Source: Methylorubrum thiocyanatum (lineage in GTDB: Bacteria > Pseudomonadota > Alphaproteobacteria > Rhizobiales > Beijerinckiaceae). Taken from it: a DNA stretch of 64,000 nucleotides. This document shows, in pieces, positions 55,439 to 64,000 of the stretch. The notes under the pieces were generated by a model that was not told where the DNA came from, made no database searches, and saw nothing but the letters and a program-made list of their open reading frames with translations. The stretch lies in assembly GCA_014138645.1 (NCBI GenBank), contig JACJIB010000005.1:62001-126000 (forward strand), given 5' to 3'. The position numbers and the translations under genes were made by a program. Within the stretch, counting starts at the first letter, position 1. Each line of letters starts with the position of its first letter.

Positions 55439-55486
55439 GGTTTCTTGGCGGTTTGGTTTCTTGGCGGTTTGGTTTCTTGGCGCTTT
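55439..55486. repeat. Three tandem 16-base repeats in the fruK-fruA gap
   Basis: Unit GGTTTCTTGGCGGTTT occurs at 55439-55454 and 55455-55470 exactly, and at 55471-55486 with one change (GCGCTTT), then decays. In the mRNA it lies just before the fruA ribosome site, inside a 109-base gap. Confidence 0.9.
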
Positions 55487-55533
55487 GGTTCGGCCGTCCG
55501 CCGTTGGTCTCTCGCCCGCTGAGGGAGGGGTTT

Positions 55534-56481
55534 TCAGCCGAGCCGCTCGACCTGGATGTCGGCGGCGATCGCCTCCACCTCCGCCCGCGGCGGCAGGTTC
55601 GCCCCCGTGCGGCTGAGCTTGCCTGCGGCGAAGGCCAGCGCCCGGCGGGCGAGGTCGGGCAGGGGCAGGCCGTCATGCAGTCCGGCGACGAGGCCGGCGA
55701 CGAGGGCGTCGCCCGCACCCACCGTGCTCGCCACCCGCGTCGGCGGCGGCAGCGCCCGCAACGCGCCCTCCGACGAGACGAACAGCGCGCCCTCGGCACC
55801 CAGCGAGACGCAGACCAGGGCGATGCCGCTGCGCTGAAGATGGTGGGCGGCGTCGAGCACGTCCGCGAGCGTGGGAAGCGGGCGCCCGGCCCATTCCTCC
55901 AGCTCGTGCCGGTTCGGCTTGATCGCGTCGGGCAGGCTGTCGCGCCCCGCCGCGAGGGCGGCGGCCAGCGCCGGGCCGGAGGCGTCGAGGACGACGCGGG
56001 CGCCGCGCCGCTTCAGCTCGGCGGTGAGGCGGGCATAGATGTCGGGGCCGAGAGAACGCGGCAGGCTGCCGGCGAGCACCGCGAGGCTGCCGGGGCCGGT
56101 GAGGTCGGCGAGCACGGCGCGCACCGCCTCGACGGTGGACGGGCCGAATTCGAGCCCGGGCAGGTTGATGTCGGTGGTATCGCCGCCCGATGCATCGAGC
56201 AGCTTGAGGTTGGTGCGCGTCTCGCCGGGGATCCAGACGAAGCGGTCGTCGATGCTCTTGGCCGCCAGAAGCTGCGCGAAGGGGGCGGCGTTGTCCTGGC
56301 CGAGCACGCCGGTGGCGGCGATCGCCAAACCCCAATCGGCGAGGCAGCAGGCGACGTTGACGCCCTTGCCGCCGGCATCCGACCAGACCGAGCGGGCGCG
56401 GTGAACGCTGCCGGGCGTGAGCGCGTCGAGGGTGACGGTCTGGTCGATCGCCGGGTTGAGGGTGAGGGTGACGAGACGCAT
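55534..56481 (-). CDS. fruK: 1-phosphofructokinase
   Basis: A 315-residue PfkB-family kinase. It has the GGKGVNVA motif at 37-44 that binds the sugar, the GSLP loop at 138-141, and the C-terminal ATP/anion-hole motif GAGDA at 255-259 with catalytic D258. It converts fructose 1-phosphate made by the PTS to fructose 1,6-bisphosphate. It lies 3 bases after the fruB stop, so it belongs to the same transcript. Confidence 0.94.
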   Translation of the reverse strand: MRLVTLTLNPAIDQTVTLDALTPGSVHRARSVWSDAGGKGVNVACCLADWGLAIAATGVLGQDNAAPFAQLLAAKSIDDRFVWIPGETRTNLKLLDASGGDTTDINLPGLEFGPSTVEAVRAVLADLTGPGSLAVLAGSLPRSLGPDIYARLTAELKRRGARVVLDASGPALAAALAAGRDSLPDAIKPNRHELEEWAGRPLPTLADVLDAAHHLQRSGIALVCVSLGAEGALFVSSEGALRALPPPTRVASTVGAGDALVAGLVAGLHDGLPLPDLARRALAFAAGKLSRTGANLPPRAEVEAIAADIQVERLG

Positions 56482-56484
56482 CGC

Positions 56485-59046
56485 TCAGGCTCCGGGCGCG
56501 GCTTTGTCGAGGGCGCGGACGGCGGCCGCGTCCTCCTGCGCGCAGGCTTGTCCCGCGAGCGCCTTCAGCTCCGTCATGTCGCAGGCCCGCAGCCGCGCCT
56601 TCACGCCGGGCAGGTCGCGGGGCGTCATCGACAGTTCGTGGACGCCGAGTCCCGCGAGCAGGCAGGCGCCGAACGGATCGCCCGCGATGCCGCCGCAGAC
56701 GCCGACGAAGCGCCCGTGCCGGGCGGCGCCCTCGCAGGTGAGCCGGATCAGCCGCAGCACCGCCGGGTGGAGCGAGTCGGCCTCCGGCGCGAGTTCGGTG
56801 TTCTGGCGGTCGATGGCGAGCGTGTACTGGGTGAGGTCGTTGGTGCCGATCGAGAAGAAGTCGCAGTGCCGGGCCAGCACGTCGGCCTGCACCGCGGCGG
56901 CCGGCACCTCGATCATGATGCCGAGCGGCACCTCCGGCGCACCGACTTCTGTGCGAATCTCCTCACAGATCTCCCGAAGCCTCAGCACCTCGGGGACCGA
57001 GGTGATCATCGGCATCATGATCGAGAGCGGTGCGTCCTTGCCCCTCGGCGCGTCGGCCCGCACGTGGTCCTTGGCCGCCCGGTAGAGGGCGCGCAGTTGC
57101 GGCGCCATCAGGTCGGGCCGGCGCAGCAGCAGGCGCGCGCCGCGCACGCCGAGAAAGGGGTTTTCCTCTTTCGGCAGGTGGAGATGGGCGACCTGCTTGT
57201 CGCCGCCGATGTCGAGGGTGCGCACGATGAGCGGACGGCCCGCCAGCGCCTTCAGCATCGCGGAATAGGTCGCGTACTGGTCGTCCTCGCTCGGCGTGTC
57301 GCCCCGCTCCAGGAACAGGAACTCGGTGCGCATCAGGCCGACGCCTTCCGCGCCCTGATCCAGGGCGAGGGGCACCTGTTCCGGGTTGTTGACGTTGGCG
57401 CCGATGGCGATGCGGTGGCCGTCGCGGGTCTGCGCCGGCATCGCCCGCTCCCGCGCCTCGGCTTCGGCCTGTTCGCGCTGGCGGGCCTGCCACGCCCGCG
57501 CCGAAGCGATGTCGGCCTCGCTGGGGTCGAGGTAGAGGCGGCCGGTGGTGCCGTCGAGAATCGCCGTCGCGTGGTTGGCGAGTGCGAGCAGGCCGGGGCC
57601 GCCCGCGACGACGGCCGGAATGCCGAGTGTGCGCGCCAGGATCGCGGTGTGCGAGGTCGGCCCGCCTTGCGCGGTGACGAGCCCGATCACGCGGGCCGGA
57701 TCGAGGCCGGCGGTGTCGGAGGGGGCGAGGTCGGGGGCCACCAGGATGCAGGGCACGTCCGGCAGATCGTGGCCGCTCTTCAGGGCCGGGTCGATCTGCG
57801 CCAGAACCCGGCGGCCGACATCCCGCAGGTCGGCGGCGCGCGCCGCAAGTACCGGATTGCCGAGCGCCGAGAGCTGGCCCGCCATCCGCTCCACGGCGGC
57901 ATTCCAGGCGAAGGCCACGCCGTGGCCCTCGACCATGAGCTGGCAGGCCAGCGTGATCAGGTCGGTGTCCTTGATCAAATCGGCTTGCGCGGAAAAAATG
58001 CCGGCATCGGCCTTGCCGAGGCGCCGCTCGGTGTCGTCGGCGAGCGCCTTGAGCTGGCCGCCCGTCGTCGCGAGCGCCCGGTGCAGCCGGTCGGCGCCGG
58101 AGGTCAGCGGCTCGGGCTCGTCGGGCACCGCGACCTCGGAGGCTGCCAGCACGTGCACCGGGCCGATGGCGAGGCCGGGGCTGGCGCCGATGCCGGCCAT
58201 CGCCCGCGGCGCGTCGGCCGGGTTCCAGCCGGCCACCGGGGCGGCGGCCTTGGCCGCGGCCTCCGCGGCGCGCTGGGCGGCGGCCTTCTCGCCGGCGCTT
58301 AAGGACGTCACCGCGGCACACATCTTGGCGAGTGCGCCGGCCTCGTCGTCGCCCTCGGCGGAGATCGTCACCTCGTCGCCGCAGCGCAGGCCCAGCTGCA
58401 AAAGGGCGATCAGGTTCTTGGCATCGGCCACCCCATCGCCGTGGCGCACCTGGATGCGGGCGGGCAGCGCGCGAGCGGTCTCGACCCAGTGCGAGGCCGG
58501 GCGCGCATGCAGGCCGGTCGGGTAATCGACGGTCCAGTCGAAGCGCTGGCGCAGGTCGGTCGCCGGGCCCGACGCGGCCGGTGCGGCCTTGTCCTCGGTG
58601 AGCGCCGCGGCGATGTCCGCCTCGCGGCCCGTGGTGCGGAGCTGTTCGAGGCGCGCCTCGTCCTGGATCAGGCGGGTGAGGCGGCGCAGAACGGTGATGT
58701 GCGTGTCCGATTGCGCGGCGATGGCGACCACGAGATGGGCGGTCTGGCCGTCGTGCCATTCGATGCCGCCGGGGATCTGCAGCACCGCGAGCCCGCTCTC
58801 GCGCACCAGATGCCGGTCGTCGACCATGCCGTGGGGAATGACGACGCCGTGACCGAGATAGGTGTTCGCCACGCCCTCGCGGCGCAGCATGCTCTCGCCA
58901 TAGGCGCCGTCGATGCAGCCGGCGGCGGTGAGCAGGCCGGCGGCCTCGCGGATCGCGGCCTCCTTGCTCACGGGGGCGGCGCCGAGGCGGACCAGCAGCC
59001 GCGGTCCGGTGCGTTGGGGCGAAAATGTCGGCGTCAGCGCGAGCAT
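56485..59046 (-). CDS. fruB: Fused PTS EIIA(Fru)-HPr-enzyme I
   Basis: An 853-residue multiphosphoryl transfer protein. EIIA (1-150) has phosphohistidine H72 (VVIPHG). The HPr domain (about 168-255) has H180 in GLHARP. Enzyme I (about 285-853) has its active His in GGPTSHTAILARTLG and the PEP-site segments GTNDLTQYTLAIDR and VCGGIAGDP. It carries the whole soluble phosphorelay from PEP to FruA. In the HPr part the regulatory Ser46 position is Asn (DAKNLIALLQLGL). It is the first gene of the operon; the ATG at 59046 starts the conserved EIIA. Confidence 0.94.
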   Translation of the reverse strand: MLALTPTFSPQRTGPRLLVRLGAAPVSKEAAIREAAGLLTAAGCIDGAYGESMLRREGVANTYLGHGVVIPHGMVDDRHLVRESGLAVLQIPGGIEWHDGQTAHLVVAIAAQSDTHITVLRRLTRLIQDEARLEQLRTTGREADIAAALTEDKAAPAASGPATDLRQRFDWTVDYPTGLHARPASHWVETARALPARIQVRHGDGVADAKNLIALLQLGLRCGDEVTISAEGDDEAGALAKMCAAVTSLSAGEKAAAQRAAEAAAKAAAPVAGWNPADAPRAMAGIGASPGLAIGPVHVLAASEVAVPDEPEPLTSGADRLHRALATTGGQLKALADDTERRLGKADAGIFSAQADLIKDTDLITLACQLMVEGHGVAFAWNAAVERMAGQLSALGNPVLAARAADLRDVGRRVLAQIDPALKSGHDLPDVPCILVAPDLAPSDTAGLDPARVIGLVTAQGGPTSHTAILARTLGIPAVVAGGPGLLALANHATAILDGTTGRLYLDPSEADIASARAWQARQREQAEAEARERAMPAQTRDGHRIAIGANVNNPEQVPLALDQGAEGVGLMRTEFLFLERGDTPSEDDQYATYSAMLKALAGRPLIVRTLDIGGDKQVAHLHLPKEENPFLGVRGARLLLRRPDLMAPQLRALYRAAKDHVRADAPRGKDAPLSIMMPMITSVPEVLRLREICEEIRTEVGAPEVPLGIMIEVPAAAVQADVLARHCDFFSIGTNDLTQYTLAIDRQNTELAPEADSLHPAVLRLIRLTCEGAARHGRFVGVCGGIAGDPFGACLLAGLGVHELSMTPRDLPGVKARLRACDMTELKALAGQACAQEDAAAVRALDKAAPGA

Positions 59047-59139
59047 GGCGTGCTCTCCTCGACCTAGGGGACGCCCCGGGTTGTTCGGCCGGGTGCGGCG
59101 GTCTCTTCGGCCTTCTCTGGCCCGACCTGTTGTGTTCAA

Positions 59140-59153
59140 TGAAAACGTTTTCA
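59140..59153. promoter_or_regulatory. Perfect palindromic operator for the LacI-family fructose regulator
   Basis: TGAAAACGTTTTCA is a perfect 14-base palindrome with the central CG of LacI/GalR-family sites. It lies 94 bases upstream of fruB and 107 bases upstream of the regulator gene, so it can control both directions. Confidence 0.75.
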
Positions 59154-59241
59154 CAACTTGTGTCAAGCAGCGGCCTGCAACAAAGTGCAAGCGAGGCGCT
59201 TGCAGCCATGCCCGCGCAGTGGCAAAACCGTTCCATGCCGA

Positions 59242-59255
59242 TGAAAACGTTTCCT
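59242..59255. promoter_or_regulatory. Second operator-like site overlapping the regulator's leader
   Basis: TGAAAACGTTTCCT repeats the first 11 bases of the upstream palindrome and ends 5 bases before the regulator's ATG. A repressor bound here would block its own gene, so it suggests autoregulation. A weaker variant, GCAAAACCGTTCC, lies at about 59222. Confidence 0.6.
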
Positions 59256-59260
59256 ATCCG

Positions 59261-60244
59261 ATGAGCGTCGGAATCCGCGACGTGGCCCGCGTGGCGGGGG
59301 TCTCGACGGCAACGGTGTCGCGGGCGCTCGGGCGTGGGCCGGTGAGCGACGCCGTGCGCGAGCAGGTCGAGGCGGCGGTGCGCGCCACCGGCTACCGGCC
59401 GAACCTCTCGGCCCGGCGCCTGCGCTCGAAGGCGGCGCAGACCATCGGCCTGATCGTGGCCGACATCCGCAACCCGTTCTTCACGGCGGTGAGCCGGGCG
59501 GTGGAGGATGCCGCCTACGCCGCCGGGATGCGGGTGATCCTGTGCAACACCGACGAGGACCCGGCCCGCGAGGCGATGTATCTGCGCCTGATGGAGGAGG
59601 AGCGCGTCACCGGCGTGATTTTCGCGCCCACCAAGGTGACGGCGGACGGGCTCCGAGCCGACAGCCTATCTTTCCCCACGGTGTTCATCGACCGCTCCGG
59701 GCTGCCCGGCGCCCATGACAGCGTGGTGCTCGACAACGCGGCGGCCGCCGCGTCCCTGGTCGATCACCTCGTCGCGCAAGGGTTCAAGCGGATCGGCGGC
59801 CTGTTCGGCTCCACCAGTTCGACCGCGCGGGAGCGTCAGGCCGGCTACGCCGCGGCGATGGCCCGCTACGACCTCGCGCCGCTCGCCCGCTCCGTGGCGC
59901 CGAATGCGACCGCGGCGGAGACGGAGGCCACGCGCTGGCTGTCACAGCCCGATCGGCCCGAGGCCCTGATCCTGTCGAACGGCCTGATGCTGATGGGGGC
60001 GGTGCGGGCGACGCGAACCCTTGGGCTCGCCGTGCCGAAGGATCTCGCGCTCGCGGGTTTCGACAACGAACCCTGGACCGATCTGGTCGAGCCCGGTCTC
60101 ACCGTGATCGAGCAGCCGGTGGCCGAGATCGGCGCCCAGGCGATGCGCCTCCTGTTCGAGCGCATCGAGCATCCGGGCCAGCCGGTGCGCAAGGTGACGC
60201 TGAGCGGGCGCGCGGTGCTGCGGGGCTCGACGCGGCGGGGGTGA
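59261..60244 (+). CDS. LacI-family transcriptional regulator of the fructose operon
   Basis: A 327-residue LacI/GalR protein. The helix-turn-helix and hinge lie at 5-60 (DVARVAGVSTATVSRAL, RPNLSARRL), followed by a sugar-binding core (TIGLIVADIRNPFF, FDNEPW). It is divergent from fruBKA with two palindromic sites between the genes, so it very likely represses fruBKA and itself, with a fructose phosphate as inducer by analogy. I chose the ATG at 59261, which starts the HTH directly; the upstream open frame contains the operators. Confidence 0.92.
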   Translation: MSVGIRDVARVAGVSTATVSRALGRGPVSDAVREQVEAAVRATGYRPNLSARRLRSKAAQTIGLIVADIRNPFFTAVSRAVEDAAYAAGMRVILCNTDEDPAREAMYLRLMEEERVTGVIFAPTKVTADGLRADSLSFPTVFIDRSGLPGAHDSVVLDNAAAAASLVDHLVAQGFKRIGGLFGSTSSTARERQAGYAAAMARYDLAPLARSVAPNATAAETEATRWLSQPDRPEALILSNGLMLMGAVRATRTLGLAVPKDLALAGFDNEPWTDLVEPGLTVIEQPVAEIGAQAMRLLFERIEHPGQPVRKVTLSGRAVLRGSTRRG

Positions 60245-60273
60245 GGACTTGTGATCCAGTGCCCGCTGGCGCG

Positions 60274-60624
60274 TTATCCTGCCTTCGCCTTGCCACTCAG
60301 ACCGACACTCGGTTTCTTGCCGCGGTCTCTCGGGTGAGTTTTCGGCAACGCGCGAAGCTCCTGCGCGCCTCGGCTGAGGCACTCGTTCATGCGGGTCTGC
60401 CAGCCGTCGCCCGTCGCCTTGTAGGTCTCGACCACATCGGCATCGAGGCGGATCGTCACCGGCACCTTGGGCGCCTGCGATTTCGGGCGCCCGCGCCGCA
60501 CGGATGCGACGGCCTCGAACTGCTGCGGGGTCAGAACTGCACGGGCCGGACGCATCTCGGCGAGCTGCACTTCGGTCAACTCAGCCGTATCGTCCTCGAT
60601 CGTCACGGATGCCTTGCGAGCCAT
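60274..60624 (-). CDS. brnA: BrnA-type antitoxin
   Basis: A 116-residue protein of the BrnA antitoxin family. The C-terminal half holds a ribbon-helix-helix DNA-binding segment (KVPVTIRLDADVVETYKAT, GWQTRMNECL). The N-terminal part (VLTPQQFEAV) is the toxin-contact region by analogy. It neutralises BrnT and represses the operon. Its ATG lies inside the end of brnT (22-base overlap), giving the usual toxin-first order of this family. The C-terminal tail is basic. Confidence 0.9.
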   Translation of the reverse strand: MARKASVTIEDDTAELTEVQLAEMRPARAVLTPQQFEAVASVRRGRPKSQAPKVPVTIRLDADVVETYKATGDGWQTRMNECLSRGAQELRALPKTHPRDRGKKPSVGLSGKAKAG

Positions 60625-60875
60625 ACGCTGCGCTCCTGTTTTGTCGCCTTGCGCAGAGAGATGACTCGAAAGCCATCCTCGGTCGGCGAGAAGACGAGAA
60701 AGACGACCTCGCGTCCGATCTTGCCGAGTGCCTGGAAGCGCGGTTCCGCATAGGTCTCGCGGACATCCTCACGCACGAGAGCGGTGTCGAAGTCGAACCG
60801 CTCCGCCATGGTGAAAGGCATGCCGCGTTCTTGGCGGTTCCACTCACTCTTGGCGGCATCGAAGGTGATCGGCAC
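60603..60875 (-). CDS. brnT: BrnT-type ribonuclease toxin
   Basis: A 90-residue RelE-fold toxin of the BrnT family. FDFDTALVREDVRETY, REVVFLVFSPTEDGFRVISLRKATKQER and the final Trp/Arg segment match the conserved strands and the basic catalytic residues. BrnT cleaves RNA and inhibits growth unless bound by BrnA. It is the first gene of the brnT-brnA pair and lies 90 bases from the RND pump gene; the two share orientation but probably not function. Confidence 0.9.
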   Translation of the reverse strand: MPITFDAAKSEWNRQERGMPFTMAERFDFDTALVREDVRETYAEPRFQALGKIGREVVFLVFSPTEDGFRVISLRKATKQERSVWLARHP

Positions 60876-60965
60876 GATTTATCGTACGTACATCAAAGCG
60901 ACTGAGCAAGCACCTCGATGGACGCCTGGGGTAGTCTTGCGGAGCCTCGGTTTCGATCCGTCCCC

Positions 60966-63900
60966 TCAATGCGCCCCGGCGTGGGTATGCCCCTGCGCCG
61001 CCGCGACCCGGTCCGAGGCCTCCGAATGCACGGCGGGCTTGCGGCGCGAGAAGGTGAGGATCAGCACCGGCAGCACCAGCAGGATCAGGAAGGGCGCGAG
61101 CGCCATGCCGCCCACCACCACCAGCGCCAGCGGCTTCTGCACCTGCGAGCCGACGCCGGTGGAGAAGGCTGCGGGCAGCAGCCCGACACCGGCCACCACG
61201 CAGGTCATCACCACCGGGCGCATCTGGGTGTAGCAGGTGCGCAGCATCGCCGGCACGCGCGCGACGCCCGCGGCCAGGAGGTCGTTGTAGAAGGACAGCA
61301 CGATGATGCCGTCCATCACCGCAATGCCGAGCAGCGCGATGAAGCCGATCGCCGCCGAGACGCTGAACGAGGTGCCGGTGAGCGACAGCGCCAGGATGCC
61401 GCCGGCCATCGCCATCGGGATCACGCTGAGCGCCAGCAGCGAGTCGATCACGGACGAGAAGTTCATGAACAGCAGGATCGCGATGATGCCCACCGCGATC
61501 GGCACGGTCACGGAGAGGCGGGCGATCGCGCCCTTCATGTTGTTGAACTCGCCCACCAGCTCCAGCCGGTAGCCCGGCGGCAGCTTCACCTCGTTGGCGA
61601 CGCGGGCGCGCGCCTCCTCGATGGTGCTGCCGAGATCGCGTCCGCGCACGGAGAACTTCACCGGCAGGTAGCGCTCCTGCGCCTCGCGGTAGATGTAGGC
61701 CGGCCCGGAGACGAGTTCGACCCGCGCCACCGCGCTCAAGGGAAACTGCACGGGGGCGCCGTTGGCCGGGCTCTGGCCGGCGATGCGCAGGTTGGCGATC
61801 GCCTCGATGCTCTGGCGGAACTGCGGCTGCAGCCGCACCATGATCGGGTAGTGCCGCTCGGAACCGGGATCGTAGAGGTCGCCGGCCGAGTCGCCGCCGA
61901 TGGCGGTGCGCACCGTGGTGTTGATGTCGCCCGGCGTCAGGCCGTAGCGGGCGGCGCGCACCCGATCGACGTCGATCTCGATCGTCGGCTGGCCGAGCGA
62001 CTGGAACACCGCGAGATCCTCGACGCCGTGGATCGTCCCGAGAACCCGCTGCACCTGCTTGGCCGTGTCGGTGAGGGTCTGCAGATCGGGCCCGAAGATC
62101 TTGAACGAGTTCTCGCCCTTGATGCCGGAGACCGCCTCGGCGACGTTGTCCTGAAGGTACTGCGACAGGTTGAAATCGACGCCGGGGAAGGCCGCCTGGA
62201 GCTTGTGCAGCATCTCCTCCGTGAGCGCCTCCTTGTCGATGCCGGGGCGCCACTGGTCCAGCGGCTTCATCGGCGCGAAGAACTCGGCGTTGAAGAAGCC
62301 GGCCGCGTCGGTGCCGTCGTCGGGGCGCCCGTGCTGCGAGACCACGCGCTCGACCTCCGGGATCTGGGCGATGATCTTGCGCATCTCGTTGACGTAGCCG
62401 TTGCTCTCCCGCAGCGAGATCGTCGCCGGCATGGTGGCGCGAACCCAGAGGTTGCCCTCCTCAAGCTTCGGCAGGAACTCCGAGCCGAGATTGCGCGCGG
62501 CCAGGCCGACGCCGACGGCGATCAGCGCAACGCAGGCCACCGTGACGAGCCGGGCGCCGAGCGCCGCGCGCACCGCCGGGCGGTAGAGCCGGTCAAGGAT
62601 GCGGACCAGGATCGTCTCCTTCTCCTCGATATGGGCGGGCAGAAGGTAGGCGGCGAGCGCGGGCGTGACCGTGAAGGTGGCGATCAGGCCGCCGAGCAGG
62701 GCGTAGGCGTAGGTCGTCGCCATCGGCCCGAAGATGTGGCCCTCGACGCCGGTGAGCGTGAACAGCGGCAGGAAGCCGGTGACGATGATCGCCGCCGCGA
62801 AGAAGATCGAGCGGCTGACGTCACCGGCTGCGAGCGCGATGCGCCCGGATTTCGCGTCGAGCCCCGGCGGCGGGTAGCCCGGAATGCCGTGGCCGGAGAG
62901 GCGGCGGAAGATCGCCTCGACCATGATCACGGTGCCGTCGACGATGAGGCCGAAATCGAGCGCGCCGACCGAGAGCAGGTTGGCGGATTCGTCGCGCGCC
63001 ACGAGGATGACGACGGCGAAGAACAGGGCGAAGGGGATCGTCGCCACGACGATGAGCGCCGAGCGGAGATTGCCGAGGAACAGCCACTGGATCGCGAGGA
63101 TCAAGAGGATGCCGACCACCATGTTGTGCAGCACGGTGTGGGTCGTCACCGCGATCAGGTCGGCGCGGTCGTAGATGCGCTCGATCTTCACCCCCGGCGG
63201 CAGGATGCCGGCGGCCTCGATCTTGGCGACCTCTGCCTTCACGGCTTCGATGGACGGCGTGCTCTTCTCGCCGCGGCGCATGAGGACGATGCCCTGGACG
63301 ATGTCGTCCTCGTCGTTCATCCCGGCGATGCCGAGCCGCGGCTGGTGGCCGATGGTGACGGTGGCAATGTCCTTCACCAGCACCGGCGCGCCGCCGACCT
63401 GGGTCAGCACCGTGCCGTTGATGTCGTCCACGTCGCGGATCAGGCCGACCGCGCGCACCACCGCCGACTGGCCGCCGATGGCGACGCGGTTGCCGCCGAC
63501 ATTGAGGTTGCTGTCGTTGAGGGTCTTGACCACGTTCGAGAGGGTCAGGCCGTAGGCCATCAGCCGGTCGAGATCGACCGAGAGCTCGATGGTCTTGGTC
63601 TTGCCGCCCCAGCCGATGGCATCGATCACGCCCGGCACCGCGCGGAAGCGCTTCTTCAGCACCCATTCCTGGAGCGTGCGCAGGTCGAGCACGCTGTAGC
63701 CGGCAGGCGCCGTGAGCTTGTAGCGGAAGATCTCGCCGATCGGGCTGATCGGCGAGATGGTGGGCTTGGCACCCGCCGGCAGCGGATCGAGCTGCTGGAG
63801 GCGGTTCAGCACCTGCTGCTCGGCCTGGAGGTAGTCGAACTCGAAGCCGAACTGCAGCTTCACGTCGGACAGGCCGTAGAGCGAGATCGTGCGCACTTGG

Positions 63901-64000
63901 CGCAGGTTCGGCATCCCCGAGGTGATGCGCTCGATCGGGATCGTGACGTAGCGCTCGATCTCTTCCGCCGAGAGGCCGTCGGTCTGCGTGACGACATCGA
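60966..64000 (-). CDS. CusA/CzcA-type heavy-metal RND efflux pump, N-terminal end cut by window
   Basis: About 1011 residues are visible; the frame stays open to the right edge, so roughly 30-40 N-terminal residues are outside. The start reads DVVTQTDGLSAEEIERYVTI, the normal beginning of the porter domain. The heavy-metal signature D-x5-D-x6-E is intact in LDFGLIVDGTVIMVEAIF, the proton-relay set described for CzcA. Twelve membrane helices are indicated. It exports divalent or monovalent metal ions from periplasm or cytoplasm with a fusion protein and channel that must lie beyond the edge. The C-terminus is His-rich (HSEASDR...GHTHAGAH). Confidence 0.93.
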   Translation of the reverse strand, partial: DVVTQTDGLSAEEIERYVTIPIERITSGMPNLRQVRTISLYGLSDVKLQFGFEFDYLQAEQQVLNRLQQLDPLPAGAKPTISPISPIGEIFRYKLTAPAGYSVLDLRTLQEWVLKKRFRAVPGVIDAIGWGGKTKTIELSVDLDRLMAYGLTLSNVVKTLNDSNLNVGGNRVAIGGQSAVVRAVGLIRDVDDINGTVLTQVGGAPVLVKDIATVTIGHQPRLGIAGMNDEDDIVQGIVLMRRGEKSTPSIEAVKAEVAKIEAAGILPPGVKIERIYDRADLIAVTTHTVLHNMVVGILLILAIQWLFLGNLRSALIVVATIPFALFFAVVILVARDESANLLSVGALDFGLIVDGTVIMVEAIFRRLSGHGIPGYPPPGLDAKSGRIALAAGDVSRSIFFAAAIIVTGFLPLFTLTGVEGHIFGPMATTYAYALLGGLIATFTVTPALAAYLLPAHIEEKETILVRILDRLYRPAVRAALGARLVTVACVALIAVGVGLAARNLGSEFLPKLEEGNLWVRATMPATISLRESNGYVNEMRKIIAQIPEVERVVSQHGRPDDGTDAAGFFNAEFFAPMKPLDQWRPGIDKEALTEEMLHKLQAAFPGVDFNLSQYLQDNVAEAVSGIKGENSFKIFGPDLQTLTDTAKQVQRVLGTIHGVEDLAVFQSLGQPTIEIDVDRVRAARYGLTPGDINTTVRTAIGGDSAGDLYDPGSERHYPIMVRLQPQFRQSIEAIANLRIAGQSPANGAPVQFPLSAVARVELVSGPAYIYREAQERYLPVKFSVRGRDLGSTIEEARARVANEVKLPPGYRLELVGEFNNMKGAIARLSVTVPIAVGIIAILLFMNFSSVIDSLLALSVIPMAMAGGILALSLTGTSFSVSAAIGFIALLGIAVMDGIIVLSFYNDLLAAGVARVPAMLRTCYTQMRPVVMTCVVAGVGLLPAAFSTGVGSQVQKPLALVVVGGMALAPFLILLVLPVLILTFSRRKPAVHSEASDRVAAAQGHTHAGAH

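Noticed and set aside
55439..55486. A CRISPR-like array
   Set aside because: The repeats are directly adjacent, 16 bases long and have no spacers or cas genes.

Overview
The window is high-GC DNA from an alphaproteobacterium. FlbT, a minC-minD-minE operon, a DctB/DctD-type pair, an OprB-type porin, BrnT/BrnA, a DUF3606 protein and a Rhizobiales-style palindromic repeat point to the Hyphomicrobiales, most like Methylobacterium/Methylorubrum. That placement is inferred from gene content and style, not from a search. I see no rRNA, tRNA, CRISPR array, insertion sequence or phage.

Left end (1-7086): a tightly packed plus-strand catabolic operon. It holds the end of a GMC oxidoreductase, a TrzA/MtaD-type amidohydrolase, a ring-hydroxylating oxygenase that lacks its Rieske domain, and a molybdenum hydroxylase made of a fused FAD-Mo subunit plus a separate 2Fe-2S subunit. 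A convergent LysR gene overlaps its end. The enzyme set suits oxidation, demethylation and deamination of an N-heterocycle; the substrate is unknown.

8099-15135: a run of NAD(P)-dependent enzymes (epimerase-like, three SDRs, a RibD-C reductase), an epoxide-hydrolase-like protein and a secreted PQQ-type sugar dehydrogenase, ending in a fragment of a GntR/FCD regulator. 15336-18679: a cytochrome P450, then a TetR regulator divergent from an MFS transporter. 18719-20585: the min operon on the minus strand. 20958-28430: a CHASE3 chemoreceptor, TypA, a DUF2254 membrane protein and a second, orphan MinC. 27450-30134: a complete nitrate/sulfonate/taurine-type ABC importer. 30301-34394: a DctB/DctD-like two-component system followed by a beta-keto acid cleavage enzyme.

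34721-44176: a secreted beta-barrel-like protein, an HdeD-like protein, an EmrAB-type efflux pair, methionine aminopeptidase, a TIGR01244-type phosphatase/sulfurtransferase, an HNH protein, two poorly characterised proteins (one PAS), an acyltransferase and a DUF3606 protein. 44202-47404: flbT divergent from two tandem near-duplicate flagellin genes. 47624-51796: a long class A penicillin-binding protein and an unknown exported protein, followed by a possible small RNA, a strong terminator and a palindromic repeat.

52033-60244: an OprB-type porin and a fructose PTS operon (fruB-fruK-fruA), divergent from a LacI-family regulator with two operator-like sites between them. 60274-64000: a BrnT/BrnA toxin-antitoxin pair and a heavy-metal RND pump that runs off the right edge. 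The most unusual items are the Rieske-less oxygenase, the second MinC, the atypical penicillin-binding protein, and the non-coding region at 51800-52030.
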